A stretch of DNA of 64,000 nucleotides, from the NCBI GenBank assembly GCA_964034945.1, contig OZ035962.1:33569943-33633942 (forward strand), written 5' to 3'. Below, piece by piece: positions 12,177-24,100 of the stretch. This DNA is from Chrysopilus asiliformis (taxonomy: Eukaryota; Arthropoda; Insecta; Diptera; Rhagionidae). The position numbers and the translations under genes were made by a program. The number at the start of each line of letters is the position of its first letter. The first letter of the stretch is position 1. The notes beneath the pieces are model-generated. The model made no database searches. It saw only the letters and a program-made list of their open reading frames with translations, and was not told the origin of the DNA.

Positions 12177-13633
12177 CATGGATGGCAAATGAAAAAAAAA
12201 ACGTTTCGTTATGTAACGGAATTTAAATTTTATTTCGTTACGTTATTTCGTTTTGTAACGATAGAAAATTTCATTTCGTTACGTTATAACGTTATTATTT
12301 CGTTACATATTGTACTGAAACTGAAAACTAAAAAATGGCACTTTAATAATAGTGTATTTACGAGGCGTTAATCCTTCTGAATTAGAAGGGCAAATGGAGT
12401 ACACTGTTTCAAAGGCTACACAAGGACTACAGCCTTGAATATACTTAGAATACAGCACCTATGGGCGAACGAAGTTTATTTATCACAAAGTAATCTAGTT
12501 CAGTTTCCATAAAAAATATTTCTACAAAAAAATTAATAAAACCTAACAAAAAGAAAATCCAAATAAAAAACATAACAAAAGCTATAATTGCCAATCTGGC
12601 AATCATTGGAGACCCGTATGGTGATATTCGTATCAAAATTCGAACAGTTGTACCAAAATTCCACTTTGAAGTCAAACTTTCCAATAAGATTTTTTAAAAT
12701 TTATTCCAATCGGATTTTGATGTATGGGAGTTTTATGTAGAATCATATCCTAAATAAATTTTGTTCTTGCACTTTTTTGATAAGATGCACCGTTTTTGAG
12801 ATATTCACAAAAACCGTTTTCGTTCGTATGGGGGGTACCCCCCCTAATGGTCCATTTTTGCCCATTAACGAACTTAGCCTCGCATTTTACGAAAAACGGA
12901 TCTGCGCAAAATTTCAAGTCTCTAGCTCAATCCGTGCGCCCGCAATCCGCGCCACAGACAGACAGACAGACGGACAGACGGACAGACGGACAGACAGACA
13001 GACAGACAGACGGACAGACAGACGGACGGACATGCAGAAATTAATTATTTTTATCATTCTAAACATACTGGTGTAATTCATTTTTATGTGTGATGACGGG
13101 ATCTTGGCGTTACAAATGGTAAGGCAAAGTTAATATACCCTTTGGTTTCACCATACGGGTATAACAAAAAAAACTAAAACAGTGGTTCTTATTTAAAATT
13201 AATAAAAACTTGAAAGAAAAAAACTCTAACAAAAGTTTTTTTCATTGAAAAAATTTGCCCAACAAAAACGACATTTTTTCAAGAATAATATATTTTCGCT
13301 TCCAAAAAAGTAACTTAAAAGATTTTCTGAATCTGACCAAAACAAAGTCCGATTTCAAATCAAAATATGATTAAAAATACTACCCTAGTATTTTTAATTA
13401 TATTTTATGCAGATGGTAGATCTGTGGGGTTTATACCAGATGAATGGTTTACAAAAAAATAATAAAAAAAATATACCAAAAATAAATAACGAAAAAATGA
13501 AAAAAAAAATTTCGGTTTCGTAACGTTTTTCGTTATTGTAACGGAATTAAATTTCTATATTTTGAGGAAAAACCGGAAAATCGTTGTTTCGTTTCGTTAT
13601 TTTGTTACGTTACGACAACGTTTCCCATCCCTG
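12177..13633. mobile_element. Non-autonomous hAT element, 1457 bp, with 8-bp target duplication
   Basis: The ends CATGGATGGCAAATG and CGTTTCCCATCCCTG are imperfect inverted repeats, flanked on both sides by GTAACGAC (12169-12176 and 13634-13641). An 8-bp duplication and CA..G-type ends are hAT hallmarks. Subterminal sequence is rich in CGTTTCGTTAC-like motifs on both sides, as expected for transposase-binding repeats. No transposase remains; the middle holds another dispersed repeat. Confidence 0.85.
12560..13165 (+). repeat. Dispersed repeat with (GACA)n core nested in the hAT element
   Basis: This matches the reverse complement of 29590-30155 over most of its length: CAATCATTGGAGACCCGTAT, the GTACCCCCCCTAATGG segment, a GACAGACA/GACGGACG tract at about 12955-13030, then TTTGGTTTCACCATACGGGT. 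A unit that carries a GACN microsatellite resembles the mini-me repeats of Drosophila in design; that comparison is by structure only. Open frames across the tract are not genes. Confidence 0.8.
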
Positions 13634-13641
13634 GTAACGAC

Positions 13642-14793
13642 ACGTAAAATGAATAGCATAGACACGCCTTAGAAAAATCGGTAAAAATAACTACAATTAA
13701 TCTTTAATTTTTTTATACAGAGAAAATTTTGAAAAAATTGAAAAAAAAACGGTTCTGTTACAATATATTTTGATTTGTTATTGATTAACGACCAATATAA
13801 AAGTGATGGCCAACTCAAATGATCTTGTAGGCCACTTTGGAAATACATTATCCGACCGATCGATTAATCGCTTCAGCTTCGGCCAAAAATCACACCTTTG
13901 GCTCAAACTTCGGCTTCGGCCAAAATTAAGACGAAGGTTTCCCCGAAGCGGAAGGTGCAATTGAACTGTCAAATATCGGCGTATTTTTTTCTGAAACTCA
14001 AATTTTCCAAAAAATTGTATTTGGAGAACGGCGATTCATATGAAATGATTTATTTGCCAGTAAAATTTCCTACTCAATTCAAAATATTTGGCCAGAAAAT
14101 TTTTCACGGTAAGATTTCGTCCCGATCAAAATGACACTACAGATAGATTTTTTTCGAATATTTATGTCCAATAAATTGGAAATGTCTTGGAAAGTGCTGA
14201 CGACATGAAAATAGGCGAAATTTATGAGACCTAAAATAAAGAAAAATTGCAGAAAATTAGAAGAAAACTTCCTAATGAGTTTTACACTTGAATTTTTTTT
14301 TGTTAGAAGATGAAAGTTGTATTATAAATGGATTTTTTAAATTTTTTGACAGCTGGGAGAGATATTTCATGGAATTTTATTTTTTTTACATGCCTTTAAA
14401 ATGAAAACTACTTGTCACAGGTATTGTTATCCATGCAAAATATGAACAAAGAGCAGACGGAAAGAAAAAGTTTTAAATATTAGGTAAATCCTAACATTAA
14501 ATTTCACACACGATCGCATGGTTCGGTTGATAACAAATTGGATCGGCGAGAATTAGTTCCCGGGTTAGAACCTAACCCAAGGTTTAAAATTTTTTTTTGT
14601 GTTATAGTTGTTTAACATAATATGTATATTATTTGAATTTGTCAACTTCTAGGGTTTTTCTTTTAAATAATTTCGGGCTACAGGTCACATTGGGGTATTT
14701 ACATTATTTTGTTTCTCTCGAAACCTTTCCAAATAGCCACATTCAATGCATATAAAATATGAAAAAGAAAATAAAACTGTGTTTTTTTTCTAG
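13642..14793. other. Interval between the two serpin exon sets, no serpin exon 1-3 seen
   Basis: I looked for a second copy of the signal peptide, the FDWKL segment or the [12 protein letters not shown] helix and found none. The interval holds AT-rich DNA and a small run of CTTCGGC motifs near 13873-13922. This absence is central to reading the downstream exons as a cassette. Confidence 0.6.
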
Positions 14794-16196
14794 GAATATA
14801 ATGACGGCTATAGTCTGAAAATCGGAACTCAAATATTTACTGATGCGTTTATTCGACCGCTTCAACGCTACGCGAGCATTGCTCAAACAAGTTATAACAC
14901 CTCTATAACCAGTCTCGATTTCAGCAATGCCATACAGTCGGCTAATGTTATTAACATGTGGTGTTCTAACATTACTAACGGTCATATTGAGCAATTAGTA
15001 GGACCTGGTAAATATCCATTTAGTGCATAAGATAAAAATTATATCAATCTATATGTATATTAGATGATATATCCCATTCCGTTATGCTGCTAATGAATGC
15101 CATTTACTTTGATGGAAAGTGGAGGACATCTTTTCGTCCGGATGAAAATATCGAATTGCCATTTTATCTTACACCAACGGAGAATATAAAGGCCACTTTC
15201 ATGACAAAAACTGAAAAACTTTACTTTTTTGAGTCTCCTCAATTGAATGCCAAATTACTTCGTTTGCCCTACAAGGTAAGAAAAGCATAAAATTTTCAAA
15301 AATCGGTTCAGTCGTTTCCTGGACATACATGCAGTCATACGTTATTTTTTGTATTTATGAGCCGTTTATTTTGAAAGTGGCATAAGTCACTTTGCCTTTA
15401 AATCGTGATATTTAAGGTTGTGCGTTTGGGTACCGTTAATTAGCAAAACTTCTCTCGAACAAAATCTCAATAGTTCTTAACAAATTGACTGCAATTTAAT
15501 TGTAATTAATGTTATCATAAACTTGATTTTTTTGAAAAAGTGATTTATGCCACTTTCAAAATCAACGGCTCATATAGGTATATACTTCTATATATGCATT
15601 TTTACCTTTATAGGGGAAAAAATTTGGTATGACCTTCATAGCACCTAATAGCAAAGGTGGGCTTAACGCACTAATTGATGAGCTCAGCGGCGATCAACTG
15701 AAAAGACTCCAATGGTTAATGAGAGAGACAAATGTTAGTGTATCAATACCTAAAATTAAATTCGAACATAAAACTGAATTTAAAGGAATTCTGGAATCGG
15801 TATTTGATTTTTCATTCTAAACGTTTTTTTTCAGACTAACATTTTTTGTTACTGTTTACTTATCTTTAGTTAGGGATTACTGACATTTTCAGTGACTCAG
15901 CGTCTCTCCCAGGATTAGCACGGGGATCTGGAAATAACTTTAAGGTTTCTAACATCATACAAAAAGCTGGTCTAGTTATACATGAAGAAGGAACTATAGC
16001 CACTGCAGCGACTGGTATATAAATTCTATTGAACTAAATCTAACTCATACATTGTTTTTTTTATTCAGGTGTAACTATCGACTCTAAATTTGGAAATACT
16101 GTTGAGGAATTTAATGCTAATAGACCTTTTCTGTTTTTGATTGAAGATGAAAAGACTGGAGCAATTTTGTTTGCAGGAAAGGTTGCTAAACCTTAA
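14794..16196 (+). CDS. Serpin exons 4'-8' (alternative C-terminal cassette or headless paralogue)
   Basis: Exons are 14794-15007, 15064-15275, 15614-15799, 15870-16014 and 16069-16196. Lengths 214, 212 and 186 nt equal those of serpin exons 4-6, and every phase is the same; exon 7' is two codons shorter. Exon 4' opens in phase 0, exactly as needed to follow serpin exon 3 (ends 7983), which would give a 419-residue isoform. Its hinge [10 protein letters not shown] and loop ending DSKF place P1 at Lys384 with the standard spacing to the [10 protein letters not shown] strand. Divergence from copy 1 is clear in the protein, but the frame is intact throughout with no stops, so it looks functional. 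AATAAA near 16389 could be its poly(A) signal. No exons for residues 1-125 lie nearby, so either exons 1-3 are shared by alternative splicing or this is a truncated gene. Confidence 0.8.
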
Positions 16197-16837
16197 CTGA
16201 AAGCAGCCGAACCAAAAGAGACCTTCAGTAGTTGAAACAATGCAGAAAACAAAAACTTGTTTCAGAAAAATTTGCCAATTAAAAAATATTGCACATATCT
16301 TGTTTTTTTTTTCTGCGTAAAAACCAGTGACGAAGCGCAGAAAATTGATTTGACTAGACAGTAAAAATTTTTTAGGGTGTTTGGGTAAAATAAATGTTAA
16401 ACGGTTTGATTTGCGTATTTTGTTCATAAATCAATCATTTTGTCAAACAAGTCTAATATCTACGGCTTACGCAAATGAAACGAAACAAAAGGCTTTACTG
16501 ACGTTATAATGAACAAACAAAGCTACGGTATAGATAGCTTAGACAGCGTCTAGTCATTTTTAAACCCATTAAGATATGCTAAAACAATACAGTAAAATCT
16601 TGATCAATACTTTTTTAAAAAATTGAAAAATTGGTTGCACTTAAAAATGGTTGTTGGAAAATAAAAAATATAAATACGCAATTTACTGAGTATTCTCAGG
16701 CGTTTAACGCGCTTAACACCTAAAGCTAGGCAAAAATTACGTTTTTGCTTTCAAACAATTAAATGGGCTTTTTAGTTTTGAAAGCTACTTAGGCGAGCTT
16801 TTTCCTGTCTTAAAATTGCATGGTGGCTAAAGGTGAA
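16197..16837. other. 3' flank of the serpin cassette, no gene recognised
   Basis: Contains the probable 3' UTR and poly(A) signal of cassette B, then AT-rich DNA without a recognisable feature. Confidence 0.5.
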
Positions 16838-17399
16838 TTTAGAAACACGAGCATTTTCATTTTTACTGGCAAAGTGAGTGAAATGCCAGATTTCTTATGA
16901 CTTTTTCACCAAGTGGGAAAGGGACGGGAAACCACTCAGTAAAATTTTTACTGGAAATTTTGCTTGCATGTAGTGGTTTTACTATCCATAATTTTCGTCG
17001 ACGATAGGAAAGTTATGGCAGTAAACAACAACAAACACATTGGACTTCCCCGCCCTGCCAGCAAAATGTTACCCCTGAATTATGGGGAATTATGGCAGCC
17101 AGCAAAAGTAAGGTTAAGTTTGATGTTTATTTGAAAGCTACGCATTTTAAATGGAAACGGGAGGTGATAATAATTATGTTATTAATTATAACATCACACA
17201 AAATGATTTTGTTAGGTGAAATTGAAGTGCTAACAAACGTATTGCTGCGAGAAGGTGATGTGCAGTGACAGTTCGCCATAAAGTGGAAGGGAAAGTACGT
17301 GTGAGACACTGATGTGATCGACTTTTTGCGCACGTAAATTTGAATTTCGCTATCCCGCTCACTTTGCCAGTAAAAATGAAAATGCTCGTGTTTCTAAAC
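16838..17399. repeat. MITE with about 42-bp inverted ends, 562 bp
   Basis: TTTAGAAACACGAGCATTTT continues through ACTGGCAAAGTGAG at the left and is mirrored at the right (CTCACTTTGCCAGT, then AAAATGCTCGTGTTTCTAAA). There is no transposase. The stretch 17400-18159 beyond it shows nothing I can name. Confidence 0.75.
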
Positions 17400-18441
17400 C
17401 CGTCTTAACGAAGCCAGTTCAGATGTAATTCACTAGACAGTTTCCGTCTAGGCTGGAACAACTTGATAACCAGGGTGTGGCAATTTTAAATTAGATTTTG
17501 GCGCTATTTTTCAAAGATATTCATATCATCATAAATCTAAAAAATAACAATTGTAACCTTTTATTATGGAAGTAATCCTGGTGGTTTGAGAGTTAACAAA
17601 AAATTGAATCACGTAAATTACTTAAACAATGGAAAATAAATTAAAAAACTGCTTACGATACACACAAATTGGAACAGTCCATATTAGAAGAAGAGTGAAA
17701 ATTAACCATCTTCTAGTTATAAAGTCGCTCTAATATAGGGAAAAACAATATACAGAAAACCAACGCTAAAAGAAAATCTTGTTATATGAAAGCAAACCTA
17801 GAGAGCTCAATTTAACAGCATTATGTTGTAATAATAATTAAGCGAATTTTAAAGAAGCTTTTTTAACCAAGACTAAAAAGAATTATTCTGGAATTATAAA
17901 TAAAAAAGAAGTACGAAATATTAAAAAACCAATTTAATTTTTTAACAGTGTATTTAAGTTTTAAAGCTGATTGCTCTATTTTACTTATAAATGTGTAATT
18001 TGCGCACTTTTAAATTTGCTTTTAAAAATCTAATTTTCGCTTTTTTACACCAAAAAGTATTTAAAATATAATTTTACGTAAATTTGGTGAATATGAAAAT
18101 TGGAACACTTTTTTAGCATTTACCCATACAAACATATTTTTGTGTGGCTTGTCCGAGAACAAGACCCTCTACATACAAAGCCATGCAAAAGTTTTTCTAT
18201 GTGTGCACTAGTAGTGTCAAGTAGCAACTCTACTGTCAAAATCACATGGGAAACCGCGCGTAAAGTTCGATTTGTTTTGTTATTAAGTTAATAATTTTAT
18301 CAAGTTTTCAGAGTTTAATCGGTAAAATATATAAGTTGAAGGTGTATATTACTAATAATCGTTTGTGTTTTGTTTGATAATTGTGAATCAGCAATAAAAA
18401 CAACTCAACAAGTTAAAATTAAAAGTTGCTAAAAAGCAACT

Positions 18442-18968
18442 TGCTGGTAACTTAGAAATTTCGTGTTTTATTTAGTGTCATTATTGAATAGTTGTAAATA
18501 ATTTGCTATTAGTTTTAGCGTTTTCTTTTTTGTGAAATTAATGCCGGCAGTTTAAAAAAATTGAAATCAGAACCGGATAAAAGTGATGAATGTGAAATAA
18601 GTGCCAGATAAAAGTGACGAAAGTGATGACGGCGTTTTCAATCCAAGAATTGTAAAAAAAATCATACGGAATGGACTTCGTTTAAAATCGTAATTAACTA
18701 AATATTATATGTTAGAGGCAACTTTTTCTTATTTTTTATAGATTTTCCAAGCAATTTAAATGTTTTGGAAGAAAAAAAATTTTTACATAAAAAAACATTG
18801 AAATGAATAAATTTTTCTTTCGAGTTTCATTTCCGGCGACTGAAAAGTGTTCGAGTAAATTTCTGAAAATGAATGACAAATATATGATTGAATTCGAGTT
18901 AGCTGATACCGCATCAAACATTTCCGTGCATTTCATTTTCGATTCGAGTTCCTTAATAAGGCCCCAGA
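18442..18968 (+). repeat. Partial copy of the GGGGC(T/C)TTATCA MITE family
   Basis: From GCTGGTAACTTAGAAATTTC to TTAATAAGGCCCC this tracks 43880-44402 closely, including ATTAATGCCGGCAGTTTAAA and GAATGACAAATAT. The left third of the family unit is missing here. The minus-strand open frame over it recurs in the other copy and is not a gene. Confidence 0.8.
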
Positions 18969-19255
18969 TAAGTATAAAATTATTTAAAAAAACGCACGTA
19001 TTTTGCGTTTAATTTAAGGCTGATCGAAGAATCCATTACAAGAGGGGCTGTGACAGGGGAAGCAACATGGGCTAGGAGACTCCTGAGACTTATTTACTGC
19101 AGCTTTTCCGCAAGTGTATTTCGTTTTTTTTTTTAAATATTCAATTTAAACGTAATGCCTCGTAATTGCTGTGTGCTGTGCTGTAATTCGTATCACAAAT
19201 CCACTTTGTCCGTTATTGTCATTATATAATATAAAAAAGTGTTTGTTTTAAATAT

Positions 19256-19491
19256 CAGCTTAAAGTGAAAATGTGCAAAATATCAAATTTTTACAGAAGA
19301 GCAGAAAAACCTTGTTAAATCATTGTAATTTCCATTTCAAGATAACTGAGTTTCATTTAAAGAAAACTGATCCTAATTTAAAAAAAAAACTCAGTTTTCC
19401 TTAAATGAGAATTAAAATGATTTTACAAGGTTTTTTTTGCTCTTCTGTAAAATTTGATATTTTGGACTTAGCACAATTCCGGTTTAAGCTG
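19256..19491. repeat. MITE with CAGCTTAAA inverted ends, 236 bp
   Basis: The left end CAGCTTAAAGTGAAAATGTG and the segment TTTACAGAAGAGCA are mirrored by TGCTCTTCTGTAAAA and CGGTTTAAGCTG at the right. The arms are imperfect and the centre is A/T runs. Confidence 0.7.
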
Positions 19492-20191
19492 ACGATATAT
19501 TTTTGAATTCCATACTCAATTTTTTTTCTATTATATGTAAATTTGTTTTGATTTTAAATAAAAATCATAAAATAACGAAAACGGGGTTTGTTTTCATTAG
19601 CATTCCCTCCAAATTTATTTAAACGATAATATAGGAACCTAATTGATATAGAACCGCAAAAAAAATTCGGAAACTTCATGCCGGCGCCATGTTAGACAAT
19701 TCATAAGCGACCCTACTTGGCCATGTATATGTGGTAGTAACTCTATTAGTGCATGGCTTTGTATGTAGAGGGTCTTGCCGAGAATCGTCAAACTTTTTCA
19801 TCTGCGAATGGTATTGCATAGAAAAGTATTCGTTAAATTTGCTCACGAAAAAGGTAGGATATAAAAATAACCCCGAAACTCCTAGGAGGAATAATAAAAG
19901 GTCTATTTAATGAAGGAAGATCTTAGATCGCAGCGGATATATGAGACAAAAGAAGCGTTAGCCTTTCTAAGATTTTTTTGAAATGTGTAATTAACAGCTA
20001 ATTTTGATATTAAAAAAAATTAACCAAAATGAAGTGTTTTAGTTGCTCGTCTGAAACTACTTTACACAGGTAAGGAAAAGTTTGCATAAATTACAATAAA
20101 ATGCCTTCAATTGTGTTGTAATTACTTATAAAGTCTTAGTTTCATAATTGAGGCATTGAGAATAAAAATTGTTTGACTCAAATGTCGAAAT

Positions 20192-20411
20192 ACAGTCGAA
20201 TCACGATTTAAGTAATGCTCGATTTGTGCAAATGCTCGAATTAGAAAATATTTGTTGTTATTCATAAATAAAAGTTGACCATTTTTTTTAAAGTTCCATT
20301 AAATACGTAAACATGCTTTTCCAGCATGTTTTAGGGACATTTTTGTTGTAATTTCTCGATTTATGCAAAGGGCTTAAATTTTACCTTGTGCGTAAATCGA
20401 GATTCGACTGT
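20192..20411. repeat. MITE with CAGTCGAATC inverted ends, 220 bp
   Basis: CAGTCGAATCACGATTTAAG at the left is mirrored by AAATCGAGATTCGACTG at the right. The remaining DNA to 21164 holds the Ptp99A 5' region, with no TATA box that I trust. Confidence 0.65.
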
Positions 20412-21164
20412 CGTGAGATTTTTTGTTAGTAAACTATACTCTTATTCAAATTCATATCAAGTATTTACATAAACAATAATTACAATGTAAATTTTTTTAT
20501 TGAAATAAGTAAAATTTGTTCGAATTAAAACGATCTAATTTACTTTAAATATTATTTCCAAAAATCACAGATAGTTTTACAAATATTTGAAAAATTTAGC
20601 TAATATTTTGTTCCTTTCATATTTTAAAAAAATTGGCCACTCAAGATGTAAGTTTCGTTCAATAACTATTCGGGCGACACCTACCAAGGGAGACAAAACT
20701 AGGGAGATGTTTACTACAGAATTCTGGACGGATGTCCACTATAATAGCTAAATTCTGTGAATTTATTTGCATAAATTGTATTAAGTAAATTTGACAAGTA
20801 ATTTTGAGCATTTAAATGGGACCTAGAACTCTCATGCAGGTCCTCTAGTGTTTTTCTTCTTGCCAACTACTGAACCAGTGTAAATGAGGCTTTCGAAGAT
20901 TTAAAGATGAGGGATTCTCGGGATATTGAAAATCAAAGTGAGTTCACGGTTTTATGTGGCTTACTGCGGGGAGCGTATAATTTGTTTAGAAAATTAGTGA
21001 TTTTAAGCGTTTTCGCAAGAGTAAATAAAAACGAATACAATTGGCATAATGTTTCTATCAAAAGACAATTATTAATTATTTATTAGGTAGTAATTTGTGA
21101 AGCGTAAAATTTAGTTGTGGTCCGTTCACCCGGTTTTATACAATACTTTTATGTGTGTTTCGCC

Positions 21165-24100
21165 ATGATTGCGGTCTCATCACTGCTATTAGGGCGGTGT
21201 TTTTTAACAATATTACTGAGCATCTTTTTCACTGACCGGATAATTTTATGCCAGTCTCAAGGTACATCAGTAACATTATCTTTTAAAGTAAACAATTAGG
21301 ATGTGGAAATGAATGAAATAATCTTATCCGACAAAATCATTTGAGGTTAATTCATATTGAACAATCAGCGAAGGCTTGTCCCTACTACAACACATATTCT
21401 TACCATCCTAGCAGAATAAAACAAATCCTGACTCAATTTTTTTTATGGATTTTAGAAGAACTTCGTCCTGAAATCGGTACCAATGTGACTTTGAAATGCA
21501 TTTTTGCTGGAAAAGCTGCATGGTGGACATTTAATGGAAACAATATAACAACAAAGACGAACAAAAGGTAAACACTGGAAGTTTTACAATATTATAGATC
21601 TTTTTACACAAATTTGTGGGTGTATTTACAGCTATAATTTTCATATATCAAAAATTTGGCAGTAAATGTAAATATTGAAAATCTAGCCAATTATGCAATT
21701 AGAATTGTAAAACTGAAACAGTACCTATACAAAGTCACAATGACTAAGATTGAATTGTAAAATACTAGATACAGTAGAACACGCTTAATTGCACAACAAT
21801 TTTTGCCGCAATTTACTCGCATTTGTCCGTGTTATACATTTATTAAATATAATGTGGTTTTAGAATTTGTGAACTTGAAAATGAATGCATATTTAATGCA
21901 ATTATTCATGTTGCATTTAAGCGTGCTACACTGAATGAAAGTTGTAGTCGATTAATTGAGTTGGAGTTTTTAAGTAATTGGAATTTAATGTGTGGGAAGT
22001 TGCCTAAATTAATCAGCCCTATTCCCGTAACCGGCGGGACGTGTACGCCGCGGGATTTGGCGTTTCCCGCAGAAACTTTGCATTCTGCTAAACGCAATTG
22101 TCCCGGCGTGTGCCGTGGTACTGAAAACGTTTTACTTTCGGTATTACACTAAACGCACCCGCGAATGTTTTGACTTTTCCATACATTTATTTCCCGCGAG
22201 TAAATCGTTGCGGGACCAATCAATTAAATAGAAAGTTTGAATAAAAATGTGAATTTTATTTATACATTCAATGAATTTTAACTAAATATAAGTTTTGAAG
22301 GTCAGGAAAAACTAACTAGACGCAGTACAATCATTTAATTGAACAAATAAAACTTCATGCGTATCAAATCAGCAAAACTGTCAAAATAGTCAGCGCGGGG
22401 CTGAATAAAACTGCGTTTCTACGTCTACTAGAATAAGAAAATTTCATTCGATCGAGATAAAACTTGCGTGGCGTATACACGTCCCGCCGGTTACGGGACA
22501 AGGGATGAATATTCTAAAAGCGCGTCTGAATTTTTGATTTGATTTTGACCGAAGCCGAACGTTTGTTCGGACTCGAATTCCCAATTATTCCAAGCGACGT
22601 TTGTGCCCAACCTCCTTCGATATCAACGACACTTGGCAAGAATGCTTGCCAACTAGAAAAATGAAAACAGATTTCACGCTTATGTGAAAGAAGGTTTAGT
22701 TTAGGAGATATAGCCGTTTAAAAAAATGCTGAAAAGAGAGCCTTTTTCAAATAATCGTACCTCCATTTCAAATTGGGATCTCAATGGCATCAAAAGATAT
22801 GGTTGTTTAACCCTCATTCGTATTTCATTTAAAGTTACTTAAAAGTATTTCATGTGTCAAATTGACATAATACCAGAAAATCCCATATTTTTAGTGTTAA
22901 TTGTAACAAAATTAAGTTTTCTTGATTAATCGTTAATTTTTTTATTGAGAAAAGCAAAAAAAATAATTTGGTCTTATTAATAACATACATAAAAAAGGAA
23001 TCAAGAAAATTGAACGTTGGTTCCACATTTTTCACAAATTGTGAAGCGGTGAGATGGACAAGTAGATTTTACACATTTATCACATCGTACACTGTGGACA
23101 TTGGAATTAGATTTTTTTTTGGAAACGATGGCAAATTGTATTCCTGTTGATACTATTTCAATTCAAATAAAAAATGTGCATGAAATATCTTTTTGACGCA
23201 GCGTAATGTTTAAGTTTTTACCATTGTGTCAATTTGACACATGAACGACAGATTAAGGGATTTTTTTGTACAGCGACCAAGTGACACCTAACGGTAAATC
23301 CAATTAGAAAAATTAAAAATTCATATACGATTTTTACCTTGCGCCAAAATCTCAGATCAATTTAATAAAAAAAAAACAATGAAATAAGTGGATTTGAATT
23401 CGAAAATTGTGTCAAATTGACACGAAATACGGATTAGGGTTAAAGTTCCACATGTCCTTAAATTGCAAGTATATTACGTCAAAAATAAGAGTCTGTGATA
23501 AATGTTGTATTAAATAACTGCATAAGGAAGTTATTTATTGCAAAATTTCTCACAGACTCTTATTTTTGACGTTGCTCCCAGGAATACCAAAACATAAAGG
23601 ATATTTTTGTGATCCTTGATACGAGGATAGCCGTTTATATTTCGGGAATAACAAACAAAAACAAATTTTTATCAATAAAAATGGTTTTATTGTTTCTGAA
23701 AATATTCTCCACGATGATCAATACACTTTTGCATGCGTTTGAACCAATCCGATTCGGTTATTTGCACCAATCGGCACGAGCCTTTTTTTGAGCGATTGTC
23801 AAATTATGTGGGATTTAACACGAACATAGCTTCTTCGCGGGTAAATTTTCATGCAATATCTTAAATACGCTGGTGTTACTAAAGGTAGAAATACACGACG
23901 AGAGACTTTGGTCTCTGGTCTTCAGGGTACAAAAGGCAAAAATCTCCAAAGGGTATACACGATCATAGACATTTAAGTCTGGAGATCAAAAAATAGATCT
24001 CCGGAGACGTTTACTAAAGAGTCTCTAAAAGCAAAGTCTCTGGAGTGCATACACGACGCAGATATCTCGTCTCCAAGCATAACAACAATATCACTAATCT

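Larger units (their letters stand above)
18160..19782. repeat. Composite interval bounded by inverted CAAGACCCTCTACATACAAA ends
   Basis: CAAGACCCTCTACATACAAA followed by GCCATGC at the left is repeated inverted at about 19752-19782 (GCATGGC, then TTTGTATGTAGAGGGTCTTG). Two other repeats lie inside (18442-18968 and 19256-19491). It may be one 1.6-kb non-autonomous element carrying later insertions, or a captured block. Confidence 0.55.

Noticed and set aside
12777..13076. Plus-strand frames ending in [12 protein letters not shown] repeats
   Set aside because: This is the GACA tract of a dispersed repeat translated in two frames.
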